The notes under the pieces were generated by a model that worked only from the letters and a program-made list of their open reading frames with translations, ran no database searches and had not been told where the DNA came from. DNA of 64,000 nt from CBFDBF01 sp050293315 (lineage in GTDB: Bacteria; Pseudomonadota; Gammaproteobacteria; Chromatiales; Chromatiaceae). The position numbers were made by a program, and so were the translations under genes. The DNA lies in assembly GCA_050293315.1 (NCBI GenBank), contig JBNKMS010000021.1:12254-76253 (forward strand), in the 5' to 3' direction. The number at the start of each line of letters is the position of its first letter. The first letter of the stretch is position 1. Positions 8,559-17,550 of this stretch are shown in pieces.

Positions 8559-10484
8559 TTACTCAGTAATTTCTTGAGCCTTGGTCCCGGCAATCTCGAT
8601 CTCTGCGCCATTCATCAAGTTTTCGATCATGTGTCCAACGTAGCTGTTGCCGTTGCGTTCTAGCAGACCATCTCTTAGGGCACGTCTCGCATCTATGGCA
8701 ACGTCTTCCATGGTGCCATCAGTTATATCCTGCAAGGCAATAAGCACATAGTCACCGCTACGCAGTTCTACCCCGGAAAAGACCGGCTGGTCTGCTGACG
8801 GATGCGGCATCCGGAAGATGTTACCCACTACCTCCTGCGGCAGTTCTCTGTTGTTACGGGCAACACCGTCGGCCTGTTTTACCGACAACCCCGCGCTAGA
8901 GGCGACCTGCTGCATGGATTTTCCGGACTGCAGCTGCTGCAGTAACTTCTGGCCACTCTTTTTAGCCTCTGCGGCTGCCTGCTGCTGGCGCAGATAGCTT
9001 TCGATATCCGGTTTTACCGCATCCAGCGGTTTCAGCGCCTGCTCCTCATGCTCTACGACCCGCAGCACCAGTATGTGCTCGTTCCCGAGCTCCACAATCT
9101 CACTATTGAGTCCATCCAGCAACACACCATCGCTGAACGCTGCCCTGAGAACCTTGGGAGAGGCCACAATACCATTGCCGCCATCCCTGGTTATCCAGTC
9201 ACTCTTTTGTATCTTGACCCCCAGAGCGTTTGCCGCCGGCTCCAGGCTGTCTGGATTCTCATAGGAGAGGTTTGCAAGTTTCTCTGCATACTCATAAAAC
9301 AGACGTTCCGCCTCTGACTCCAGGTAATCATCCTTTACCTGCTCCCGAACCTTGGCAAATGGTGGTTTTACCGCAGGACGGATGTCGGTGAGCTTAATAA
9401 TATGAAATCCAAATGGGGTCTTAACAATATCACTGATCTCACCCTTGGAGAGTTTGAAGGCAGCCTCCTCAAAATTTTCATCCATGACACCAGCTTCAAA
9501 GAAGTCGAGATCGCCGCCCGCATCTTTTGATCCCGGATCCTCAGATAGCTCTTTGGCTACAGCCGCAAATGACTCTCCGCCCTGCACCCTCTTCAGGGCC
9601 TCCTCTGCAGTTGCACGTGCCACCGCGATATCATCTGCCGATCCACCTTCAGGAGTGGCGATCAGGATATGGCTGGCACGCCGCTGCTCACGTGTCGCAT
9701 AACTGTCCATATGGCCATCGAAATAGCTACGCAGGGTCGCATCATCCGCCTGCAGGGTCTTGGCGATACGCTCTATATCCAGCTCTATATAATCCAGGCG
9801 CACCCGCTCCGGGGCCATGAAACTGCTCTGCTGCTGTTGGTAGAACTCCTCTATGGCCGCAGCCTCTACCAACACCTTGTTCAGATACTGCTCTGTCGGA
9901 ACGGTCATATACGCAGCCTTACGCCTCTGCCAGCGTAGACGTATGTTCTCTTCCAACTCAGTTGTGGTAAGTATGGCGCTATCGGTGATGGCCCGGTGTA
10001 ACTGCTCGATCAACATGACCCTGCGCACCTGCTCGACAAACCCTGCTGCAGTCAGGCCCTGCGACTGCAGGCCACGCTCATACATCGCCAGGTCGAACTT
10101 ACCATCGACCTGAAACGCCGGCTGCTGGCTAATAAAATCCTGCACCATCTGGTCTCCCAACCGCATCCCCATCCCGGAGGCAAATTGGTACATCAGTTCG
10201 CTACTTATCATAGCGTTCAGCACCTCTTCCCTCAGCAATCCCTCGTCTATCATCTCGGGACGGTAGTTGCTGCCCATTTGCCGCTTTATACTCTCCCGAT
10301 ACTGGCGATAGCTATTCTCGAACTCGCGCTCTGTAATCTTTTTATCATTCACCGATGCCTTGACCGGTGGACCACCGATACCCAGGTACTCCTGAATTCC
10401 CCATAGTGCAAATGGAATAGTGATAAGGATGACAATAACCCAGGCTATCCACCCCTGGGCGCGATCTCTAATGGCTTGCAGCAT
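8559..10484 (-). CDS. ppiD: Periplasmic folding chaperone / peptidyl-prolyl isomerase PpiD
   Basis: 641 residues, close to the usual size of PpiD. A cytoplasmic N-terminus is followed by one membrane anchor (GWIAWVIVILITIPFALWG, about 11-29), then a SurA-N-like chaperone region (about 30-200) and one parvulin domain starting at REQRRASHILIATPEGG (about 265-365), with the usual DPGSKDAGGDLDFF segment. It is anchored in the inner membrane and assists proteins leaving the SecYEG channel. Position downstream of hupB is the same as in E. coli, but two tRNA genes and a terminator stand between them, so it probably has its own promoter in 10485-10600. Confidence 0.93.
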   Translation of the reverse strand: MLQAIRDRAQGWIAWVIVILITIPFALWGIQEYLGIGGPPVKASVNDKKITEREFENSYRQYRESIKRQMGSNYRPEMIDEGLLREEVLNAMISSELMYQFASGMGMRLGDQMVQDFISQQPAFQVDGKFDLAMYERGLQSQGLTAAGFVEQVRRVMLIEQLHRAITDSAILTTTELEENIRLRWQRRKAAYMTVPTEQYLNKVLVEAAAIEEFYQQQQSSFMAPERVRLDYIELDIERIAKTLQADDATLRSYFDGHMDSYATREQRRASHILIATPEGGSADDIAVARATAEEALKRVQGGESFAAVAKELSEDPGSKDAGGDLDFFEAGVMDENFEEAAFKLSKGEISDIVKTPFGFHIIKLTDIRPAVKPPFAKVREQVKDDYLESEAERLFYEYAEKLANLSYENPDSLEPAANALGVKIQKSDWITRDGGNGIVASPKVLRAAFSDGVLLDGLNSEIVELGNEHILVLRVVEHEEQALKPLDAVKPDIESYLRQQQAAAEAKKSGQKLLQQLQSGKSMQQVASSAGLSVKQADGVARNNRELPQEVVGNIFRMPHPSADQPVFSGVELRSGDYVLIALQDITDGTMEDVAIDARRALRDGLLERNGNSYVGHMIENLMNGAEIEIAGTKAQEITE

Positions 10485-10599
10485 AACTGTTTAAATCCAT
10501 CAAAAAAGTAGAAAACAGAATAGGTCCGTCCGTTAAATTGCGATACTCAAATCTATCCATGCGGTGTCAAAATCGGCACTAGTGGATATTGGCCCCTCT

Positions 10600-10634
10600 A
10601 AAAAAAACGGGGTATCGCAATGATACCCCGTTTT
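10600..10634 (-). terminator. Rho-independent terminator after the tRNA-Val/tRNA-Asp unit
   Basis: On the minus strand the stem ACGGGGTATC / GATACCCCGT with a five-base loop is followed by a run of eight T. It ends the transcript hupB-tRNA-Val-tRNA-Asp and separates it from ppiD. Confidence 0.9.
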
Positions 10635-10643
10635 CTCGGACGC

Positions 10644-10720
10644 TGGCGGAGTGGACGGGACTCGAACCCGCGACCACCGGCGTGACAGGCCGGTATTCTA
10701 ACCAACTGAACTACCACTCC
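10644..10720 (-). tRNA. tRNA-Asp (anticodon GTC)
   Basis: 77 bases including an encoded CCA. It begins ggagtggtagttcagttgg, has the anticodon loop CTGTCAC with GTC at position 34-36, a T-arm GCGGGTTCGAGTCCCG(T), and the acceptor stem GGAGTGG pairs with CCACTCC. It lies eight bases downstream of tRNA-Val, so both are processed from one precursor. Confidence 0.97.
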
Positions 10721-10728
10721 AGATTCCA

Positions 10729-10804
10729 TGGTGGGTGCTGCAGGGATCGAACCTGCGACCCTCGCCTTGTAAGGGCGATGCTCTCCCAGCTGAGCTAAGC
10801 ACCC
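10729..10804 (-). tRNA. tRNA-Val (anticodon TAC)
   Basis: 76 bases including CCA. It starts gggtgcttagctcagctggg, carries the anticodon loop CTTACAA (TAC) and the T-arm GCAGGTTCGATCCCTGC, and its acceptor stem GGGTGCT pairs with AGCACCC. Only 13 bases separate it from the hupB stop codon, so it is probably cut from the hupB transcript. Confidence 0.97.
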
Positions 10805-10817
10805 CAGGAAAAGCGCG

Positions 10818-11090
10818 CTAGTTTACGGCATCCTTAAGCGCTTTTCCAGCCTTGAAAGCAGGAGTTTTTGAGGCACTGATCTGAATAGCCGCTCCAGTCT
10901 GTGGATTGCGACCCATACGAGCAGCACGCTCACGTACGGTAAAAGAGCCAAAACCGACCAGTGAAACAGTGTCGCCTTTCTTCAGGGCAGCAGTAATAGA
11001 GTCAATCATGCCATCCAGGGCGCGACCGGCAGCCGCTTTTGAAATGTCAGCGCTGTCCGCTATTGCGTCAATTAGATCCGATTTATTCAT
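10818..11090 (-). CDS. hupB: DNA-binding protein HU (beta type)
   Basis: 90 residues, exactly HU size. Key parts: an N-terminal helix pair MNKSDLIDAIADSADISKAAA, GFGSFTVRERAARMGRNPQTG carrying the DNA-inserting arm with the family proline, and the ending TPAFKAGKALKDAVN. HU dimers bend and compact DNA. SD GGGAG lies about 12 bases before the ATG. The order lon-hupB-ppiD agrees with the E. coli hupB paralogue. A good sigma-70 promoter lies about 100 bases upstream. Confidence 0.97.
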   Translation of the reverse strand: MNKSDLIDAIADSADISKAAAGRALDGMIDSITAALKKGDTVSLVGFGSFTVRERAARMGRNPQTGAAIQISASKTPAFKAGKALKDAVN

Positions 11091-11436
11091 GAATTTTTTT
11101 CTCCCTTCAAGTCGAAGTCACGCCCTTTGGTAGCGCGAAAAATGTGTTAGAAATCTTGTGAGTGAAAACCCCAAAAACGCCGTCAATTTATACCAAGCTG
11201 GCAGAATGACTGTCAAGCGAAACCGCGTTGAAATGCGCTATTTTACGCATAGTAGAGCGCTTTTTACATTTATCGCGGTTACACTTCTTACAGCTATAGT
11301 CGAGAAAGATTATTACTGCAAAATCACACGCCTACACAAGCTGTCTCAAGCAACACCTGACAGCTATCGTATTTTTGACAATACAAATGCAAATCTAGTG
11401 CTACAGATAAAACCAGCGCAATATCAGCCTGTTGCA
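11091..11436. other. Intergenic region between lon and hupB
   Basis: 346 bases. The part nearest hupB holds its promoter and leader. The rest (11217-11436) is AT-rich and shows no gene on either strand that I would support; a plus-strand frame at 11158-11487 overlaps the lon end and has no recognisable ribosome binding site. No clear terminator for lon is visible. Confidence 0.5.
11187..11216 (-). promoter_or_regulatory. Sigma-70 promoter of hupB
   Basis: On the minus strand a perfect TTGACA (11216-11211) is separated by 18 bases from TATAAA (11192-11187). The start point would fall near 11180, giving a leader of about 90 bases before the hupB ATG. The strength suits an abundant nucleoid protein and two tRNAs. 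Confidence 0.75.
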
Positions 11437-13893
11437 TCAGTGGTGTGTAAGATCCCCTCTTTTTTGTCCGGTATCGCTCTTAGATGAGACATCGGTCTTA
11501 TCATTTTGACCGCCCTCATCTTGCTTACTGCCCGCCTTCGGCTCCGGCATCCTGACCAAGGCAAGCTCCAGGACCTCATCGATCCAGCGTACCGGCTTGA
11601 TATCCAGGTCCTGTTTTATATTCCGCGGGATATCAACCAGATCGCGCTCGTTTTCGTGCGGAATAATAACCGTGCCGATGCCGCCTCTGTGGGCCGCCAG
11701 CAGCTTCTCTTTGAGCCCGCCTATGGGCAGCACCTCGCCACGCAGGGTGATCTCCCCGGTCATGGCGACATCGGAGCGTACCGGGATACGTGTCAGGGCT
11801 GAGACCAGGCTGGTACACATGCCGATACCGGCACTCGGGCCATCCTTAGGCGTCGCCCCCTCAGGCACGTGGATATGGATGTCATTCTTCTGGTAGAAAT
11901 CTCTATCCAGACCCAATAGATCGGCCCGGCTGCGCACCACGGTCATGGCGGCCTGGATCGACTCCTGCATCACATCACCCAGCTGTCCGGTGTAACTGAA
12001 CTTACCCTTGCCCGGGACCAGCGCCCCCTCGATCCGCAGCAGCTCACCACCGACCTCGGTCCACGCCAGCCCGGTAACCTGACCGACCTGGTCAAACTCA
12101 TCGGCGCGACCATAACGGAATCGCTGCACCCCAAGGTATTTTTCCAGACTCTTTGGGGTGACCGTTATCTTCTTGCTGGAACTTTTGAGCAGTATCTTCT
12201 TCACCACCTTGCGACAGATCTTGGAGATCTCACGCTCCAGATTACGTACCCCAGCCTCTCGCGTGTAGTAGCGGATGATGTCGCGGATGGCGCCCTCTCT
12301 GATCTGGATCTCATCCTCTTGCAGGCCGTTGTTCTCCATCTGCTTGGGTACCAGATAACGGGTGGCGATATTGATCTTCTCCGGCTCGGTATAGCCGGAG
12401 AGACGGATAACCTCCATCCGGTCCAGCAGCGCAGCCGGAATATCGAGTGAGTTGGCGGTCGCTACAAACATCACCTCGGAGAGATCAAAGTCGACCTCCA
12501 TGTAGTGATCGACAAAGGTGTGGTTCTGTTCCGGATCCAGCACCTCTAGAAGCGCAGATGCCGGGTCACCCCGGAAGTCCATCGCCATCTTGTCGATCTC
12601 ATCCAGCAGAAACAGCGGATTCCTGCTCTTGATCTTGGAGAGATTCTGGATGATCTTGCCCGGCATCGCACCAATATAGGTGCGGCGATGTCCGCGGATC
12701 TCCGCCTCATCCCGCACTCCACCCAGCGCCATGCGGATAAACTTACGGTTGGTAGCGCGCGCGATGGACTGCCCGACCGAAGTCTTACCTACCCCAGGCG
12801 GTCCCACCAGACAGAGGATTGGGCCCTTTAGCTTACGCACCCGCTGTTGCACCGCCAGATACTCGATAATGCGCTCTTTAACCTTATGCAGGCCGTAGTG
12901 ATCGTTTTCCAGCACATCCTCGGCCACGCTCAGATCGCGCTGCACCTTGGAACGCTCCTTCCATGGGACACTGGTCAGGGTATCGATGTAGTTACGCACC
13001 ACGGTCGCCTCAGCCGACATCGGCGACATCAGCTTCAGCTTATTGAGTTCGCCTATGGCCTTCCCTTTGGCCTCTTTGGTCATCCCGGCCTTTTCAATTC
13101 TCTCCTGCAGGTCCTCCAGCTCATTTGGCACGTCATCCATTTCGCCCAACTCTTTCTGAATCGCCTTCATCTGCTCATTCAGATAGTACTCCCGCTGGTT
13201 CTTCTCCATCTGGCGCTTGACCCGATTACGAATCACCTTCTCCATCTGCAGCAGATCATTCTCTGACTCCATCAGGGTCATCAGATGTTCGATCCGTTGC
13301 TGCACATTGGCCATCTCCAGGACCTTCTGCTTCTCCTCCAGCTTCAGGGTCATATGGGCAGCCATGGTGTCGGCCAGCCGGCTTGGGTCATCGATACTGG
13401 AGAGCGATGTCAGCACCTCTGGGGGGATCTTTTTGTTCAGTTTGACATACTGCTCAAACAGGGCGGAGGCGGAACGCACCAGGACCTCCATCTCGCGCTC
13501 ATCCAGCGCTACAATGTCTCTCAGCTGTGCCAGTTCGGCCTCAAAGTACTCGTCACTGGAGACAAACTGGACCAGTTCTACCCGCTCTCCACCCTCTACC
13601 AGCACCTTGACGGTGCCGTCCGGGAGCTTCAGCATCTGTAGAATAGTGGCCAGGGTACCGATGTGATGTATATCATCAACATCCGGATCATCGATACTGG
13701 CACTGGTCTGCGCCACCAGCAGGATCTGGTTATTCTCCTCCATCGCCGCGTCCAGTGCGTTGATAGATTTCTCCCGTCCCACAAATAGCGGGATAACCAT
13801 ATGTGGATAGACCACTACATCACGTAGCGGCAGTACCGGAACGGTAATGGCTATATCTGACTGCGATGGGGAAACCGAATCTTCTTGGCCCAT
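11437..13893 (-). CDS. lon: ATP-dependent protease Lon
   Basis: 818 residues in the usual Lon-A order: N-terminal substrate-binding domain starting VPVLPLRDVVVYPHM, AAA+ module with Walker A GPPGVGKTS (about 363), Walker B FLLDEIDKM, and C-terminal Ser-Lys protease with PKDGPSAGIGM (catalytic Ser about 686) and GGLKEKLLAAHRGG (catalytic Lys about 729). It degrades misfolded and selected regulatory proteins in the cytoplasm. The tail of about 30 polar residues after the protease domain (PEPKAGSKQDEGGQND) is longer than in E. coli and probably disordered. It lies downstream of clpX with 188 bases between, which contain an 8-bp hairpin at 13948-13971. Confidence 0.98.
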   Translation of the reverse strand: MGQEDSVSPSQSDIAITVPVLPLRDVVVYPHMVIPLFVGREKSINALDAAMEENNQILLVAQTSASIDDPDVDDIHHIGTLATILQMLKLPDGTVKVLVEGGERVELVQFVSSDEYFEAELAQLRDIVALDEREMEVLVRSASALFEQYVKLNKKIPPEVLTSLSSIDDPSRLADTMAAHMTLKLEEKQKVLEMANVQQRIEHLMTLMESENDLLQMEKVIRNRVKRQMEKNQREYYLNEQMKAIQKELGEMDDVPNELEDLQERIEKAGMTKEAKGKAIGELNKLKLMSPMSAEATVVRNYIDTLTSVPWKERSKVQRDLSVAEDVLENDHYGLHKVKERIIEYLAVQQRVRKLKGPILCLVGPPGVGKTSVGQSIARATNRKFIRMALGGVRDEAEIRGHRRTYIGAMPGKIIQNLSKIKSRNPLFLLDEIDKMAMDFRGDPASALLEVLDPEQNHTFVDHYMEVDFDLSEVMFVATANSLDIPAALLDRMEVIRLSGYTEPEKINIATRYLVPKQMENNGLQEDEIQIREGAIRDIIRYYTREAGVRNLEREISKICRKVVKKILLKSSSKKITVTPKSLEKYLGVQRFRYGRADEFDQVGQVTGLAWTEVGGELLRIEGALVPGKGKFSYTGQLGDVMQESIQAAMTVVRSRADLLGLDRDFYQKNDIHIHVPEGATPKDGPSAGIGMCTSLVSALTRIPVRSDVAMTGEITLRGEVLPIGGLKEKLLAAHRGGIGTVIIPHENERDLVDIPRNIKQDLDIKPVRWIDEVLELALVRMPEPKAGSKQDEGGQNDKTDVSSKSDTGQKRGDLTHH

Positions 13894-13947
13894 AATGGGT
13901 TGTCCTCTGGCTACATGATCCTAATGATCTATTCAGATGTTCCGGAA

Positions 13948-13971
13948 CTCCGATAGGTTTAGGTATCGGAG
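13948..13971 (-). promoter_or_regulatory. Leader hairpin upstream of lon
   Basis: A perfect 8-bp inverted repeat CTCCGATA / TATCGGAG with an eight-base loop, 55 bases before the lon start. It may be a transcript structure or an operator; no T-run follows on either strand, so it is not a simple terminator. Confidence 0.35.
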
Positions 13972-14081
13972 AGGGGAAAGCGGTTACTGTCTCTCCTCTA
14001 CGCTATTGATCTATAACGTGCGGATGGAAACGGGGATTTCAACCCCTCTGGTAGTGGGAAATACCTCTTTACCGCTCCACT

Positions 14082-15359
14082 CTAATCGGATGAGGCAGCC
14101 TGCTTGTCGCCGCTGTCAAACAGGACGTATGGCTCCTTCTCACCCATGATGACCGCTTCATCGATAACCACCTTGCTGACCTCCTCCATCGACGGCAGGT
14201 CATACATGGTATCCAGCAGCACCTGCTCCATAATGGTGCGCAGGCCACGGGCTCCGGTCTTACGCTCCATCGCCTTCTTGGCTATGGCGCGCAGTGCATC
14301 CTCGCGAAATTCGAGTTCACAATCCTCCATCTCGAAGAGACGGCTGTACTGTTTTACCAGGGCATTCTTCGGCTCTGTAAGGATCTGGACCAGGGCTTCC
14401 TCATCCAGCTCTTCCAGCGTAGCCACTACCGGTAACCGCCCGACAAACTCTGGTATCAATCCATACTTGATGAGATCTTCCGGCTCTACTCCGCACAGTA
14501 TCTCTCCCATCTTGCGCGAATCATCCTTGCTCCGCACCTCGGCAGAGAAACCGATACCGCCCTGCTCTGAGCGGTCACGGATGACCTTATCAAGTCCGGC
14601 AAAGGCACCACCGACGATAAACAGGATATTGGCGGTATTTACCTGCAGAAACTCCTGCTGTGGATGTTTGCGACCACCCTGTGGCGGAACAGAGGCTATG
14701 GTCCCTTCGATCAGCTTGAGCAGTGCCTGCTGCACACCTTCACCGGAGACATCGCGGGTGATGGATGGGTTGTCTGATTTACGTGAGATCTTGTCGATCT
14801 CATCGATGTAGACGATCCCGTTCTGTGCCTTGTCCACATCATAGTCACACTTCTGCAGCAGCTTCTGGATGATGTTCTCGACGTCCTCGCCTACGTACCC
14901 GGCCTCTGTCAGAGTGGTTGCATCGGCAATGGTGAACGGCACCTCCAGGATGCGTGCCAGGGTCTCTGCCAGCAGGGTCTTACCGGAACCGGTAGGTCCG
15001 ATCAGCAGGACATTACTCTTGGATATCTCGACCTCATCCTTCTGCTTGGGTCCGGTATCCAGTCGCTTGTAGTGGTTATAGACAGCGACTGAGAGCACCT
15101 TTTTCGCCTGGGCCTGGCCAATGACATACTGATCCAGCAGCTCATAGATCTCTTTAGGCTTGGGAAGGGCGTTCCCGCCGGCAACTCCACCCTCTTGCAT
15201 CTCTTCACGAATGATGTCATTACAGAGCTCGACACACTCATCACAGACAAAGACGGATGGGCCTGCAATCAGCTTACGCACCTCATGCTGGCTCTTGCCG
15301 CAAAAAGAGCAGTACAGTAACTTGCTGTCGTCACCTTTGCCTTTCTTTTTGTCACCCAT
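14082..15359 (-). CDS. clpX: ClpX, ATP-dependent specificity subunit of ClpXP
   Basis: 425 residues, standard ClpX length. The N-terminal zinc-binding domain carries Cys17, Cys20, Cys39 and Cys42 (CSFC and CDEC). The AAA+ domain has Walker A GPTGSGKTLLAE, Walker B IVYIDEIDKI, the GYVGEDVE pore loop and sensor region RKTGARGLRTIMEQ. It unfolds substrates and feeds them to ClpP, whose gene is 14 bases upstream in the same transcript. The gene order tig-clpP-clpX-lon is the usual gammaproteobacterial one. Confidence 0.98.
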   Translation of the reverse strand: MGDKKKGKGDDSKLLYCSFCGKSQHEVRKLIAGPSVFVCDECVELCNDIIREEMQEGGVAGGNALPKPKEIYELLDQYVIGQAQAKKVLSVAVYNHYKRLDTGPKQKDEVEISKSNVLLIGPTGSGKTLLAETLARILEVPFTIADATTLTEAGYVGEDVENIIQKLLQKCDYDVDKAQNGIVYIDEIDKISRKSDNPSITRDVSGEGVQQALLKLIEGTIASVPPQGGRKHPQQEFLQVNTANILFIVGGAFAGLDKVIRDRSEQGGIGFSAEVRSKDDSRKMGEILCGVEPEDLIKYGLIPEFVGRLPVVATLEELDEEALVQILTEPKNALVKQYSRLFEMEDCELEFREDALRAIAKKAMERKTGARGLRTIMEQVLLDTMYDLPSMEEVSKVVIDEAVIMGEKEPYVLFDSGDKQAASSD

Positions 15360-15373
15360 GCTCTAAACCTCTG

Positions 15374-16015
15374 TTATTCCTTATTTATAGCAGGTCTTGC
15401 AGAAAGAACCTCATCTATTAGACCATACTTTACCGCATCTTCACCGCTCATGAAATTGTCCCGATCGGTATCCTCAGAGATCTTCTCTACGGACTGACCG
15501 GTGTGTTTAGCCATGATCTGGTTGAGACGATCTCGCAGCAGCAGAATCTCTTTTGCATGAATCTCAATATCTGTGGCCTGTCCCTGAAAACCGCCCAGCG
15601 GCTGGTGGATCATCATCCTGGAGTGCGGCAGACAGAAACGCTTGCCCTTCTCGCCGCCAGCCAGTAGCAGCGCACCCATGCTGGCGGCCTGCCCTATACA
15701 CATGGTGCTGATATGGGGGCGAATAAACTGCATGGTATCGTATATAGCCAGTCCTGCACTGACTGAACCACCGGGCGAGTTGATATAGACATGAATATCT
15801 TTGTCCGGATTATCCGACTCCAGGAACAGCAACTGAGCTACCACCAGGTTGGCAATGTTGTCGTCTATCGCCCCTACCAGGAAGATCACCCGCTCTTTCA
15901 GCAGCCTGGAGTAGATGTCATAGGAGCGCTCGCCACGCGCCGTCTGCTCTACGACGATTGGAACCAGTCCCAGATTGGTTGTTTCCAGAGCGCTCATAGT
16001 GTCTCTATCGGTCAT
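15374..16015 (-). CDS. clpP: ClpP, proteolytic subunit of ClpXP
   Basis: 213 residues including a short N-terminal propeptide. The catalytic triad is Ser112 in GQAASMGALLL, His137 in RMMIHQPLGG and Asp186 in TDRDNFMS, with the same spacing as E. coli (97/122/171 in mature numbering). Fourteen subunits form the barrel that degrades proteins delivered by ClpX or ClpA. It starts 14 bases after the tig stop and is co-transcribed with clpX. Confidence 0.98.
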   Translation of the reverse strand: MTDRDTMSALETTNLGLVPIVVEQTARGERSYDIYSRLLKERVIFLVGAIDDNIANLVVAQLLFLESDNPDKDIHVYINSPGGSVSAGLAIYDTMQFIRPHISTMCIGQAASMGALLLAGGEKGKRFCLPHSRMMIHQPLGGFQGQATDIEIHAKEILLLRDRLNQIMAKHTGQSVEKISEDTDRDNFMSGEDAVKYGLIDEVLSARPAINKE

Positions 16016-16029
16016 ATATATGGAATCCT

Positions 16030-17343
16030 TTAGCTCGCATCATCTTGCGGATTTACCAGGTCGCTAAACGCGGTCTCCTGCTCCTCCACCTTGGCCTGCT
16101 CCACCACCCAGTCTACAACCTGCTCCTCAATCACTATATTCTGTATAGCGGCGAGGTGCTGCTCGTTGGAGTAGTAGTAATCTACCACTTCTTGTGGCTC
16201 GTCATAACCCTGTGCCACCTCATCTACCCTGGCCCTGACCCGCTCCTCGTCCAGCTTGATCCCGTTCTCTTTCACCAATTCGGCAACGATAAGTCCCAAT
16301 GAGACGCGACGTTTGGCCTGATCTGTGAACAGATCCAGGGGGAGATCCAGTTTGCTGCTATCATGACCACTCTGCGCCATATTGGCCCTGGTCTGCTCCA
16401 GCATCGCCTGCGACTCCTGTTGTACCATAGATTCCGGTATTTCTATCGGATTCACCTCAAGTATTGCGTCCATTGCCTGCTTTTTCAGCACGTTACGGAC
16501 CTTATCGTCCCGCTCACGCTCCATGTTGGCACGAATCTCCTGCCTAAACTCATCCAGATCGCCACTGCTGACCCCATAGGCCTTGGCAAACTCGGCATCC
16601 ACCTCCGGCAGCACCGGTTCCGCTACCGCGGTTATCTCCACCTCGAAGGTTGCCATCTTGCCGGCCAGTGTATCAACCTGGTATTCGTCCGGGAATTTCA
16701 GTTCCAGGGTGCGATTGTCACCGGCAGAACCACCGACCAACCCATCCTCAAAACCATCGATCATGGATTTGGAGCCGAGCACCAGGGCGATACCGTCGGC
16801 GGAGCCGCCATCGAAGGCCTCACCATCGATAAACCCCTTAAAGTTTATCGTGACCTGGTCCCCGATCTTGGCAGCACGCTCCACCTCACTCCAGGTGACC
16901 CGCTGCCCACGCAACCTCTCGATCATCTGCTCCAGATCATCCTCGGTAACCTCAACCACCGGCTTGTTAATAGTGACCCCGGAGAGATCGTTCAGGGTGA
17001 TCTCAGGCATGATCTCAAACACTGCAGTGTAGGCCATACCCTGCTCCGGCTCTCTCTCTAACGGCTCTATCCTGGGAGTGCCTGCCGGCTGCAGCTTTTC
17101 ACTACTGAGGGCCTCAAAATAGCTGGACTGCACCAGCTCGCCAAAGACCTCATGCCGCACCTGATCTTGATAGCGCTTACGCACCATTGATAATGGCACC
17201 TTACCTTTACGAAAACCATCCATCTTGGTGGTCTTGGCTATCTGCTTCAGGCGCTGATCTACCTTCTCGTCCACCTGCTCAGCAGGCAGCTCAACGGTCA
17301 TCTTGCGCTCTAATCCTTCACCTGATTCAACTGAAACTTGCAT
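16030..17343 (-). CDS. tig: Trigger factor, ribosome-associated chaperone and prolyl isomerase
   Basis: 437 residues, in the normal range. The N-terminal ribosome-docking domain has the signature GFRKGKVP at 43-50. A FKBP-type isomerase domain follows (about 160-245; VTINFKGFIDGEAFDGGSA and DGFEDGLVGGSAGD). The C-terminal helical chaperone arms end in an acidic tail. It binds near the exit tunnel and shields nascent chains. It is first gene of the tig-clpP-clpX run; a hairpin and tRNA-Leu lie upstream. Confidence 0.98.
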   Translation of the reverse strand: MQVSVESGEGLERKMTVELPAEQVDEKVDQRLKQIAKTTKMDGFRKGKVPLSMVRKRYQDQVRHEVFGELVQSSYFEALSSEKLQPAGTPRIEPLEREPEQGMAYTAVFEIMPEITLNDLSGVTINKPVVEVTEDDLEQMIERLRGQRVTWSEVERAAKIGDQVTINFKGFIDGEAFDGGSADGIALVLGSKSMIDGFEDGLVGGSAGDNRTLELKFPDEYQVDTLAGKMATFEVEITAVAEPVLPEVDAEFAKAYGVSSGDLDEFRQEIRANMERERDDKVRNVLKKQAMDAILEVNPIEIPESMVQQESQAMLEQTRANMAQSGHDSSKLDLPLDLFTDQAKRRVSLGLIVAELVKENGIKLDEERVRARVDEVAQGYDEPQEVVDYYYSNEQHLAAIQNIVIEEQVVDWVVEQAKVEEQETAFSDLVNPQDDAS

Positions 17344-17400
17344 AAAAACCTCTTCGGCAGACGCTGCTGCCTATCTTCGATTCCAAAATTAAAATAATCT

Positions 17401-17421
17401 CGCTACCCCGCTGGGGTAGGA
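17401..17421 (-). terminator. Hairpin downstream of tRNA-Leu
   Basis: The stem CTACCCC / GGGGTAG with a three-base loop lies 23 bases after the tRNA-Leu 3' end and is followed on the minus strand by cgagattattttaatttt. This is a plausible but imperfect terminator before tig. Confidence 0.5.
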
Positions 17422-17443
17422 TTAATCTAGAGCACCCTAAAAT

Positions 17444-17529
<86 letters not shown>

Positions 17530-17550
17530 TAATTCTGTGTTCCTTCACGA

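Noticed and set aside
11158..11487. 109-codon plus-strand frame between hupB and lon
   Set aside because: It begins in the hupB leader, overlaps the lon end antisense, has no ribosome binding site and no recognisable domain.
13894..14081. Sigma-32 heat-shock promoter for lon
   Set aside because: GGTTGAAAT and a C-rich stretch are present, but spacing and the minus-10 do not match the consensus well enough.
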